The notes beneath the pieces were generated by a model. That model was not told where the DNA came from and made no database searches. It worked only from the letters and a program-made list of their open reading frames with translations. The position numbers and the translations under genes are program-made. From Methanomassiliicoccaceae archaeon (GTDB taxonomy: Archaea > Thermoplasmatota > Thermoplasmata > Methanomassiliicoccales > Methanomethylophilaceae), in NCBI GenBank assembly GCA_034928305.1, contig JAYFOZ010000003.1, positions 1 through 64,000 of the forward strand: DNA of 64,000 nt. Reading direction: 5' to 3'. Shown here one piece after another: positions 24,519-32,302 of this stretch; position 1 is the first letter of the stretch, and each line of letters starts with the position of its first letter.

Positions 24519-26323
24519 CGTACCGCCCCTATGATGTCCATGATCTTGTTCATATCCAATGCGTCCTCGAACACGTCCGCCAGCTTATCCAGGTTCCAGT
24601 CCACGTAATCGTTGTAGTCGACGCTTTCCGGAGCCGTGTTCCCGCCCTTGACGAACGAAAGGAAATATCCGCGGAAGTCCTGGGTGTCGAACGCCCCGTG
24701 CAGATATGTGCCGAACAGCATCTCGTCCTCGCGGACCGAACCTTCATCCGTGTTGCCGGAAAAACCTTCGATGGAGAACAGCGGCCTTTCCCTCACTTCC
24801 GTCCCGCCCATATGTATCTGGTAACCGGTCACTTCGCCGCCGGTGGCGATTATCTTTCCGCGTTCCTGCCTCACGCATTTCTCGTAACGTTCCCATGACG
24901 TGACGTTATCGAAGAACCCGAGCCCCTGGGTTTCGGACGGTTTTCCGTCCTCGATACCCTTGGGGTCCGACAGCAGCGAGCCCATCATCTGATATCCGCC
25001 GCAGAGCCCGATGATCGGCACCTTTCCTTTCATCGAGAGTATCTTTGCCGCAATCCCGTTTTCCTTCATCCATCTGAGGTCCGAGATAGTATTCTTGGTC
25101 CCCGGAAGCACGATCGCGTCCGCGCCGTCGAACTCCTCGGGCCTATCGGCGAATACCACCGTCGTGTCCTCGAGGAAAAGCGGATCCAGGTCGGTGAAGT
25201 TGGATATCCGGGGGAACTTGACGACCGCGATGCGCATCGAACCTGTGCCCACGGTACGTGAATTGCGGAAGCTCTCGGAGTCCTCGCTCGGAAGCTTAAC
25301 ATCGGCATGCGGAACGATACCTATCACCGGTATCGCCAGCATCTTCTCCAGCTCGTCGGCCCCGGACCTCATTTTTCCGGTGTCTCCCCTGACATTGTTG
25401 ATTATTATCCCCTTGATCCGCTTCCTGTCGTTCTCAGGGATCAGCTCGACGGTTCCGAGCGCATATGCGAACGCACCGCCCCACTCAGCGTTCACAACCA
25501 GCAAGCAGTCTGCGTCCGCGATGACCGCCGCCTGCATGTTCGCTATGTCTGAATCATAGATGTTTATCTCGGCGGGGGACCCCGCGCCCTCCATCACCAC
25601 GATATCATATCTGTCAAGAAGGAAATCGATATTTCTTTTCACGGCCTCTCTGCCTGGTCCCGGGACGAACTCCGAATAATAGGAAGAGACATCATAATCT
25701 GCGAAGGGCTTCCCCTCGACCACGACCTGCGAGACCATATCGCCCTTCGGCTTCATGAGTATCGGGTTCATATGATAGTCGGTGTTCTTCAGGCCCGCGG
25801 CCTGCGCCTGCAGCGCCTGTATCATGGCAATCTCCGAACCCGTCCTCGTAACCTTTGAGTTCAGGCTCATATTCTGTGATTTGAAAGGCGCCGTGACGAA
25901 ACCTTTCCTATGAAGGATCCTGCATAAAGCGGCAACTGTCACGGATTTGCCGGCGTCGGATGTCGCGCCCAACACCATGATCGCCCTTCCCCTGCGCCAG
26001 AACTTCTTCTTCGCATCAGAAAAGATCTCGGCCATCCTCTCGTCGCCACATTCTTCGAAACCGGTACGTCTGATCTCGTCCAGAACGAAGCATGCGACCT
26101 CCCTGCGATGGATGAAAAGACAGTCCGAACAGTCCCATACTTCACTGCCGCGCCTGGATTCTATGAACTTCCCGAACTTTTCGTCCTCGCACGGATAGAA
26201 CGGGCAGAAACAGAAGGTGCAGTCCTGGCCGATGAAATGGCTGGGATGGTACGGGCATCCGTGGTCGGAACCTGTATGGCCCCTCTCGACCTCCTCCTTC
26301 ACTTTCTTTTTGATGCAGTCCAT
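24515..26323 (-). CDS. cobQ: Cobyric acid synthase CobQ with N-terminal Cys-rich domain
   Basis: 602 residues. Residues 1-105 form an unusual Cys-rich module (pairs CTFCFC, CPFYPC, WDCSDC and single Cys), matching the cysteine-rich small domain seen in methanogens and likely to bind Zn or Fe-S. CobQ follows: P-loop GATSDAGKSVTVAALC, APFKSQNMSLNSK, MNPILMKPKGD, and the amidotransferase with VLPGTKNTISDL, nucleophile GLCGGYQMMG and GTYLHGAFD. It would amidate corrin side chains b, d, e and g using glutamine and ATP. The start at 26323 is preferred over 26353, which lies inside the TATA box. The truncated paralogue follows with an ATGA overlap. Confidence 0.9.
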   Translation of the reverse strand: MDCIKKKVKEEVERGHTGSDHGCPYHPSHFIGQDCTFCFCPFYPCEDEKFGKFIESRRGSEVWDCSDCLFIHRREVACFVLDEIRRTGFEECGDERMAEIFSDAKKKFWRRGRAIMVLGATSDAGKSVTVAALCRILHRKGFVTAPFKSQNMSLNSKVTRTGSEIAMIQALQAQAAGLKNTDYHMNPILMKPKGDMVSQVVVEGKPFADYDVSSYYSEFVPGPGREAVKRNIDFLLDRYDIVVMEGAGSPAEINIYDSDIANMQAAVIADADCLLVVNAEWGGAFAYALGTVELIPENDRKRIKGIIINNVRGDTGKMRSGADELEKMLAIPVIGIVPHADVKLPSEDSESFRNSRTVGTGSMRIAVVKFPRISNFTDLDPLFLEDTTVVFADRPEEFDGADAIVLPGTKNTISDLRWMKENGIAAKILSMKGKVPIIGLCGGYQMMGSLLSDPKGIEDGKPSETQGLGFFDNVTSWERYEKCVRQERGKIIATGGEVTGYQIHMGGTEVRERPLFSIEGFSGNTDEGSVREDEMLFGTYLHGAFDTQDFRGYFLSFVKGGNTAPESVDYNDYVDWNLDKLADVFEDALDMNKIMDIIGAVR

Positions 26324-26351
26324 TTCCGGCCCCAGGTTGGATGGTATTACC

Positions 26352-26365
26352 AATATAATATTTGG
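26352..26365 (-). promoter_or_regulatory. TATA box of the cobQ operon
   Basis: The minus-strand AAATATTATATTGG lies about 35 nt before the ATG at 26323 and contains the alternative ATG at 26353, which excludes that start. Confidence 0.5.
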
Positions 26366-26423
26366 AGGTACGGCCGAACATCCAGCTCACTTTCGGAATA
26401 TTCGGCGGACCTGGGGAGACCAT

Positions 26424-26431
26424 ACTTAAAC
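26424..26431 (+). promoter_or_regulatory. TATA box of the YhaO/YhaN-like operon
   Basis: ACTTAAAC is centred 27 nt upstream of the ATG at 26454, which predicts a leaderless mRNA and supports this start over the in-frame alternative at 26439. Confidence 0.5.
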
Positions 26432-26453
26432 TTCCGTATTGTTACAGTGGGCT

Positions 26454-27641
26454 ATGTCTGACTTTAAATTCATCCACTGCGCGGACCTGCATCTGGGCAG
26501 CAGGTTCTCGGGAATAAGGTCCAGGAACGGGGACCTTGCGAAAAAGATGACGGAGTCCACATTCTCTTCTTTCTCAAGGATAGCCGACCTCGCACGTTCC
26601 GAGGACGCAGATTTCATGGTGATATCGGGAGACGTCTTCGACAAAGAGACGATCACTCCTCTGACCAGGTTCCGCTTTGCCGAAATCCTAGAAGATATGA
26701 AAATCCCATGTTTCATCGCATGGGGGAACCATGACCATACGACGAGCTGGGAGGACAGCATTCCTCTGCCGAGGAACGTCCATGAGTTCGGCGGAGAGCC
26801 CGAGCAACAGATACTGGACCTGAAGAACGGCGGTACCGTCGAGATATCCGGCATAAGCTTCACCTCAAAAAATACCAGCGAAGACCTGGCAGTGAAGCTG
26901 GACGGCAGGAAGGACATTTTCACCGTCGGATGCGTGCACTGCGACGTCGATTCCCAGGACGGATCGGGTTACGCGCCCACCCGGCTTGGCGATCTGATCC
27001 CGAAGAACATCAACTATTGGGCACTGGGTCACATCCATAAGCGCGCCGTGCTGCACGAGCGCCCTTATGTCGTATATCCCGGGAATTCACAGGGAAGGAA
27101 CATCAAAGAGTCTGGAGAGAAGGGCGCTTATGTCGTCAAGGTCGCCTCGAACATAGTCACCGAGATGCGTTTCGTGCCCACCCAGACGATGGTGTGGGAG
27201 AAGATGGAAGTAGATATCACCGGATGCGATCTGGGCTCTTTCGTCGAACGCGCTTCCTCGCTGATCGGGAGAGACTCCGTGGTGCGCCTTGTGATAAACG
27301 GGCGCGGAGTGCTCGACCGCATGCTAAGGTCCGACCCTGACGATGTTATGGAAGCGATACGTAAGAGGGCCGCCGGTACGTTGGCCGATATCGAGGTCAA
27401 CTCAAAACCGGAGAGAGCGCCTGTCGTCGGAGGGAACGACCTTGTATCGAAGGTCGCGGCCGTGTCCGAAGCGGTGATGAACATGGAAAGGAAAGACCTG
27501 ATCGAAACGATCTGCAGCACCAAGACTTCGAAAAATCACCTGCAACAATATTTCGAATCACTGAGCGACGAGGAACTCAGAAACGTCGTCAACGATGCGA
27601 AGATCAGATTGATGGAGCGTTTCTCGGAGGCGTCCGAATGA
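26454..27641 (+). CDS. Mre11/SbcD/YhaO-family DNA exonuclease (metallophosphoesterase)
   Basis: 395 residues. All phosphoesterase motifs are present: HCADLHLGS near 8, VISGDVFD near 55, WGNHDH near 90, HCDVDSQDGSGYAPT near 160 and ALGHIHKR near 190. The C-terminal third is helical and resembles YhaO rather than the long archaeal Mre11 capping region. The enzyme is expected to cleave DNA ends with Mn2+. Its partner gene starts within the stop codon (ATGA overlap 27638-27641). The pairing with a membrane-anchored ATPase is the YhaO-YhaN arrangement of Firmicutes. A herA-nurA neighbourhood, typical for archaeal mre11-rad50, is absent. Confidence 0.9.
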   Translation: MSDFKFIHCADLHLGSRFSGIRSRNGDLAKKMTESTFSSFSRIADLARSEDADFMVISGDVFDKETITPLTRFRFAEILEDMKIPCFIAWGNHDHTTSWEDSIPLPRNVHEFGGEPEQQILDLKNGGTVEISGISFTSKNTSEDLAVKLDGRKDIFTVGCVHCDVDSQDGSGYAPTRLGDLIPKNINYWALGHIHKRAVLHERPYVVYPGNSQGRNIKESGEKGAYVVKVASNIVTEMRFVPTQTMVWEKMEVDITGCDLGSFVERASSLIGRDSVVRLVINGRGVLDRMLRSDPDDVMEAIRKRAAGTLADIEVNSKPERAPVVGGNDLVSKVAAVSEAVMNMERKDLIETICSTKTSKNHLQQYFESLSDEELRNVVNDAKIRLMERFSEASE

Positions 27642-29980
27642 TCATAGAGTCAGTGCGTATCCGCCTCTTCGGAAAGACCGCGAACAAGGATTACGGTCAG
27701 ATGTTCCCGGGACTTACCGTCTATTACGGCGAGAACGAGAGCGGGAAGACCACGCTTAAGGAATTCATCAGAACCACCCTTTTCAAAACTGCAACGCGCA
27801 AGAACAATTATCCGCTGACCATGAGCACCGATTCCGGCGAGGTGGACTGCATAACCGATTCGGGAGAGAAGTTCACTATAACAAGGGCCGGCAACAAGAT
27901 AGTGTCCAGCATCGGAAAGATGCCACCGGAGATATCCGGAGTGGACCCGGACGTCTACAGGAGCGTTTACGCCATGAACCCGGACGACCTCATAGATACG
28001 GCCGTCGTCGATTCCGGCGATATCAAAAGGAAATTCCTAACGGTTCCCGGGGGAGAGAACATGCCCCAGATATCGGAATCCATAGATTGCGAGATGGAGG
28101 CTCTTCTGAATCAGTCCAAGATCACCGATTCCAGGGGAATCGGCAAGCTTAGACGCGAGATCGACGAAAACGCCAAAGCCATCGATCTAGCCAGATTGAA
28201 AGGACCCGAATATTGCAGGTTGGCGAAGGACGAGGCCGAAATAATATCGGAACTCGCTGTGCTCAGAGAGAAGCAGGCGGAAGGCGAAAAGGTCAGGGCC
28301 CGGATAAGAGCATACGGAGAACAGAAGAAGAACATGCTCGAATACGGGGAGCTGGAACTGAGCCGTAACGTTATGGGCGACGCCGACAGGGCTCCGCCCG
28401 AGGGAATGGCCAAGTACAGGGAGCTGAGGGACTCGGTCGGATTCAGGCTCGCAAAAAAAGAAGATGCCGAAAAGAAACTGGACGAGATCGGAGAAAAACT
28501 CGGAGGCGCCTCTTTCGATGCCGTAGAACGGAACAGAGCGCGCATACTGTCCCTTAACGAGAACATAGGCTCATACAGATCCGCGGCGTCCGATATGAGG
28601 GCGATCGGTGAAGAAGTTTCCATACTGGATTCGGATATCGCCTCGCTGATGGACGGCAGACTGGACGAAGATACCGCCAGGAACGCCGACACGGGCCAAG
28701 ATGTGATCGACCGGGCCTCCGATACACGGATGCCTAAAAAGAACAACGTGCCTGCCATCGTGCTCTTGGCTCTTGCGGCCGTTTCGGCCGTGGCCGCATT
28801 CGTTACGGCCGTCCCATACATTTACGTCGTCGCGGCGGTGTTCGCCGTTCTTGCGGCGGTCACCGTTCTCCGTTCCGTAAAACCTGCCGCGGACCTCTTC
28901 GACGACTACATCGTATCCCGCGGATTCCCGCCCGGTACACGCAGAGAGGAGGTCGCCGGGCTCTGTTCCGTCATAGACAGCATCAGGAGGTTGGAGGAAA
29001 AGCGCCAGTCCTACATTGGACGCGTCAGAGACATGGAGGCATCGATAAACGGATTAGATTCCGAACTTGCATCGGTAGCATCCGAAGTGGGCATCGAACG
29101 CGTTTCCTTCGAGGCCGACGTGCGCATGCTCAACGCCCTCGTCGCATCTCTCTCCGGGATAACCGATGCAGCCAAAACGGCAGAAAGTGCCCGCTCCGAA
29201 TATCTGGACGCCCGGGCCGTCCTCGACGGATACCTCGCCCCCTATGGGTCGGCGGAGGAGCTTGAAAGGATAGTGAAGCTCAAGATCGAACGGGACCGGA
29301 CCGACGAAAGGATGGATAATATAAAAACCATCTTGGGTTCGGCCGGCATCGACATGGTATCCGAACCTCCCCCGCTGCCGGACGACCTGACTGCGGAAAT
29401 CGGTGAAAAACAGATAAATCTTGGAAAAATAAGCAACCAGAAGGCCGCCATACTCAGAGACTCGGACACCGAGCGCCTCTACAACGAGAGAAGCTCGCTG
29501 GAGACCGAGCTGTGCTCGGAGAAGCGCAGGTGGGGGGTCCTTTCGTTGGAGAAACATATATCTGACGCCGCATGCGACGATATCTACGACAATATGCAGC
29601 CGCGCGTGATCCAGACCGCCGACAGATATCTGGAGATGATGACGAAGGGGATTTACCGCATGGACGGTAACCCTCGTACGAAGAATGTTTCCATACGAAG
29701 CGGGACAGAAATAAAATCTAAGGATCAATGGAGTTCCGGCCTTGCGGGGCAGGTATGCCTCTCGCTCAAGCTGGCGGTCGCGAAGGAGATGTCGGACGAA
29801 AAGCTTCCGATATTGTTGGACGATGTGTTGCTGGTGTTCGATTCGGAAAGGAAGCTCGGCGCATGCCGTGCGCTTTCCGAGGTCGCAAAGGATATGCAGA
29901 TCATATTCTTCACCTGCGACCGCGAGACATATGGATTCATGAAGCAGGTTGGAGCGAAAACGGTGGAGATATCGCTCTGA
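27638..29980 (+). CDS. YhaN/Rad50-like SMC ATPase with internal transmembrane hairpin
   Basis: 780 residues. N-terminal Walker A YYGENESGKTTLKEFI near 29-45. Coiled coil then follows, and a hydrophobic hairpin at about 370-412 (PAIVLLALAAVSAVAAF and YIYVVAAVFAVLAAVTVL). More coiled coil leads to the C-terminal lobe with ABC signature-like WSSGLAGQVCLSLKLAVA near 697 and Walker B LPILLDDVLLVFD near 725. There is no CxxC zinc hook; the membrane hairpin replaces it at the tip. Known YhaN (SbcE) proteins share this feature. It probably tethers the nuclease complex to the membrane. Confidence 0.88.
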   Translation: MIIESVRIRLFGKTANKDYGQMFPGLTVYYGENESGKTTLKEFIRTTLFKTATRKNNYPLTMSTDSGEVDCITDSGEKFTITRAGNKIVSSIGKMPPEISGVDPDVYRSVYAMNPDDLIDTAVVDSGDIKRKFLTVPGGENMPQISESIDCEMEALLNQSKITDSRGIGKLRREIDENAKAIDLARLKGPEYCRLAKDEAEIISELAVLREKQAEGEKVRARIRAYGEQKKNMLEYGELELSRNVMGDADRAPPEGMAKYRELRDSVGFRLAKKEDAEKKLDEIGEKLGGASFDAVERNRARILSLNENIGSYRSAASDMRAIGEEVSILDSDIASLMDGRLDEDTARNADTGQDVIDRASDTRMPKKNNVPAIVLLALAAVSAVAAFVTAVPYIYVVAAVFAVLAAVTVLRSVKPAADLFDDYIVSRGFPPGTRREEVAGLCSVIDSIRRLEEKRQSYIGRVRDMEASINGLDSELASVASEVGIERVSFEADVRMLNALVASLSGITDAAKTAESARSEYLDARAVLDGYLAPYGSAEELERIVKLKIERDRTDERMDNIKTILGSAGIDMVSEPPPLPDDLTAEIGEKQINLGKISNQKAAILRDSDTERLYNERSSLETELCSEKRRWGVLSLEKHISDAACDDIYDNMQPRVIQTADRYLEMMTKGIYRMDGNPRTKNVSIRSGTEIKSKDQWSSGLAGQVCLSLKLAVAKEMSDEKLPILLDDVLLVFDSERKLGACRALSEVAKDMQIIFFTCDRETYGFMKQVGAKTVEISL

Positions 29981-30002
29981 CTGGATCGTACCAAGAAAAT
30001 AC

Positions 30003-30259
30003 CTATGGCGGCGCGTACGAAACATTTATGCATTCGTCGCCGCCACAGGGCGATTGCATAGGCGCTCCGTCATATGCATCGGAGACGGTCGGCACTTCGT
30101 TCTGTGCGGAGTACCGGTCGCCGTCCGAGACAGACCCGACCTCGCTGGATGTAACTACGATGACGAGGCTCGCCAATATCAAAGACAGCAACAGACAAAA
30201 AAGAAAGGTGATGGCCTTGGGAGGCTTGTTGCTTTTTTTCAGCTTTTTGATACCCCCAT
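30003..30259 (-). pseudogene. Possible small secreted/membrane protein interrupted at a poly-G run
   Basis: In the frame ending with TAG at 30003-30005 I read KKSNKPPKAITFLFCLLLSL and onward: a basic N-terminus, a strong hydrophobic helix, then about 50 polar residues with CGGDEC. The only normal start in that frame is a TTG inside the helix (30191). An ATG at 30259 precedes it out of frame by one base, at a run of five G (30253-30257). A sixth G would give MGGIKKLKKSNKPPK and restore a classic signal peptide. It could be a real frameshift, a phase-variable gene, a sequencing error or chance. It is the only candidate frame I examined that ends in TAG. Confidence 0.3.
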
Positions 30260-30718
30260 AATATCAAACTGAGTTTACAACTATTTCCTTCTATCGTCCA
30301 ACGTTGCAGCTTCGCATAAGCGTTCCTACCGCCCCTATGACGCCAAAAAACACCGCTTATGACATGGTTGCGGTGCAATCGAAAAATGCTTAACCCAAAA
30401 ATATAACACAAACACTTCATTTTGTAATGTGCGCCCTTGATTCGTCGGCTACCCTAAGGCATACGACGAAAATCAGGGTTAAATTCATCTGTTTTCCGCA
30501 AAACGTTATAAGCGTGATATGCATTTGAGCATTAAGGGAATTGAATGTTCCCTGTTCACTGATTCACTATCAATCGGCAACCCCGTACAAATGACCGGGT
30601 TGCGAGACCAAAATAGATACCGCTGAGCGGGAAAGACGACAGGTCTGAGACGAGAATACAGTTCGCGTAGGGCAAATGCCTATGAGAAAGAGCTGAGCAG
30701 GGCATAATCTCTTCCTTC
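30260..30718. other. 460-bp non-coding region with predicted hairpins upstream of dnaG (candidate structured leader or ncRNA)
   Basis: No credible ORF. A TATA-like GTTATAAG at 30505-30512 would start a transcript near 30533, about 185 nt before the dnaG ATG, and I see no good TATA nearer dnaG. The presumptive RNA holds hairpins GGGAA/TTCCC (30536-30552), GCAACCC/GGGTTGC (30577-30603) and CCGC-TGA-GCGG (30620-30630). A paired stretch TAGG/CCTA lies near 30668-30682. On the distal side lies CACCGC/GCGGTG at about 30351-30375. No match to a known RNA family was recognised. Confidence 0.35.
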
Positions 30719-32293
30719 ATGGAAATGATTCAAATGTACGCAGATCCAACAGCTACAAAATATTTGGTTAAAGCGAAAATAAACGCTGACGGTGTCGTGG
30801 AGAAACCCGACGTCGTGGGAGCGATATTCGGACAGACGGAAGGACTTCTCGGCGACGACCTGGACCTCAGAGATCTCCAAAAAACAGGGAGGATCGGAAG
30901 GATAGAAGTCGATGTAACCTCGAAGGGCGGAAGGTCCGAAGGTAACATCACGATGTCCTCCAGCCTCGACCAGGTTGAAACAGTAATCCTCGCATCTGCT
31001 CTGGAGACCGTCGATCGCGTGGGTCCCTGCAAGGCATTCATAAAGGTCCTCGGGATCGAGGATGTAAGGATAACCAAGAGGGAGAAGGTCATAGAACGCG
31101 CCAAAGAGCTCCTTTCCGAGCTCATAAAGCAGTCGAAAGGGACCAGCTCCGACCTTACGGACAACATAAGAAAGAGCCTGCAGGTCGAAGAGATAGTATC
31201 ATACGGCAAGGACAGGTGCCCTGCCGGACCTAACGTCAAGGATGCCGAGGCAATAATAGTCGTCGAGGGCAGATCGGACGTTCTGAACTGCCTCAGGGCA
31301 GGGATTAAGAACGCCATAGCCGTCGAAGGGACAGATATCCCCAAGACGGTTCAGGACCTCTCCAAAGAGAGGGTCGTCACCGCGTTCGTAGACGGCGACA
31401 GAGGAGGAGAACTGATTCTGAAGGAGCTTTTCCAGGTGGCCGAGGTCGACTTCGTCGCCCGCGCTCCCCGCGCCCAGGAAGTTGAAGAGCTCACACAGAA
31501 GCAGCTTGTGAAATGTCTCCGCAACAAGATACCTGCAGACCAGTACATGGAAATGAACGGTATAACGGTCGAAGAGCCCAAGGAGAAAGAAGAGGAAAAG
31601 GAGAAGGAAGAAGATTCCAGGCCTCCCAGAAGGGAACAGCACTCCAGCCACGACCGCCACCAGAATCAGAATCAGAATCAGAACGCAAGGTCGAGAGATG
31701 ATGACCGCGCTCCCAGGAAGGAGAGATTCAACACCGAAGCCGCAGACAGGTTCAAGAAGAAAGAGGTCAGGGAAGAGCCCGAGGTTGCAGAAGAATCCGA
31801 GCCCGAGCAGGTGAAAGAGAACGTGAAACCTGAGGTTGTGAAACCTGAGGTTGCAAGGCACGAGACCGTAAGAAATGAATCTGCAAGGACCGAGGCCTCA
31901 AAACCCGAGGTCGAAGAGAAGAACAATGCAGAGACAGATGAAAAGCCCACGAGGTCCCTCCGCGCAAAGAGGCCCAGAAGGGCCGACAAGGCGCTGACGG
32001 AAGACCAGGTCTTCTTCAGAGATATGCTCGCCGACATGGCATCCACCCACAATGCGAAACTTCTCGACGCCGAGAAGAAGATTGTAAAAGAGGTAGCCGT
32101 GAAGAGCCTCGCCGACACCCTCAAGGAAGAGGGCGAGGGAATCGCATCCATCGTCTTCGACGGAGTAATATCTCAGAGGATAGTAGATGTCTGCGATGAG
32201 AAGAAGATCGGTGTTGTGGTCGCCACCCGCAAGGGAAAGGTCTCCAAACTGCCGGCCGACATGACTCTCTGGGCAAAGGACGATTTCTACTGA
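30719..32293 (+). CDS. dnaG: DnaG-type protein (archaeal primase-like, exosome-associated)
   Basis: 524 residues. It opens with the archaeal DnaG domain (DPTATKYLVKAKINADGVVEK). TOPRIM core: AIIVVEGRSDVLNCLRAGI near 178 and AFVDGDRGGELILKEL near 222. From about 285 to 415 it has a low-complexity, charged linker: E/K runs, an HQNQNQNQN tract, and imperfect PEV/KPEV repeats. A conserved C-terminal domain follows (DQVFFRDMLADMASTHNAKLLDAEKKI...). In archaea this protein associates with the RNA exosome and has primase activity in some species. A LonB-like gene follows after 9 nt. The start could also be the ATG at 30725. Confidence 0.95.
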   Translation: MEMIQMYADPTATKYLVKAKINADGVVEKPDVVGAIFGQTEGLLGDDLDLRDLQKTGRIGRIEVDVTSKGGRSEGNITMSSSLDQVETVILASALETVDRVGPCKAFIKVLGIEDVRITKREKVIERAKELLSELIKQSKGTSSDLTDNIRKSLQVEEIVSYGKDRCPAGPNVKDAEAIIVVEGRSDVLNCLRAGIKNAIAVEGTDIPKTVQDLSKERVVTAFVDGDRGGELILKELFQVAEVDFVARAPRAQEVEELTQKQLVKCLRNKIPADQYMEMNGITVEEPKEKEEEKEKEEDSRPPRREQHSSHDRHQNQNQNQNARSRDDDRAPRKERFNTEAADRFKKKEVREEPEVAEESEPEQVKENVKPEVVKPEVARHETVRNESARTEASKPEVEEKNNAETDEKPTRSLRAKRPRRADKALTEDQVFFRDMLADMASTHNAKLLDAEKKIVKEVAVKSLADTLKEEGEGIASIVFDGVISQRIVDVCDEKKIGVVVATRKGKVSKLPADMTLWAKDDFY

Positions 32294-32302
32294 GGAAATC
32301 CC

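Noticed and set aside
30003-30005. In-frame pyrrolysine read-through of the TAG ending the small ORF
   Set aside because: The frame beyond the TAG runs antisense into the end of the YhaN-like gene and shows no protein-like pattern, so it is more likely a plain stop or a non-gene.
29728-30261. Plus-strand ORF running out of the end of the YhaN-like gene
   Set aside because: Starts inside the YhaN-like coding region in another frame, low-complexity composition, no SD or TATA; coding signal is weaker than for the minus-strand signal-peptide frame.
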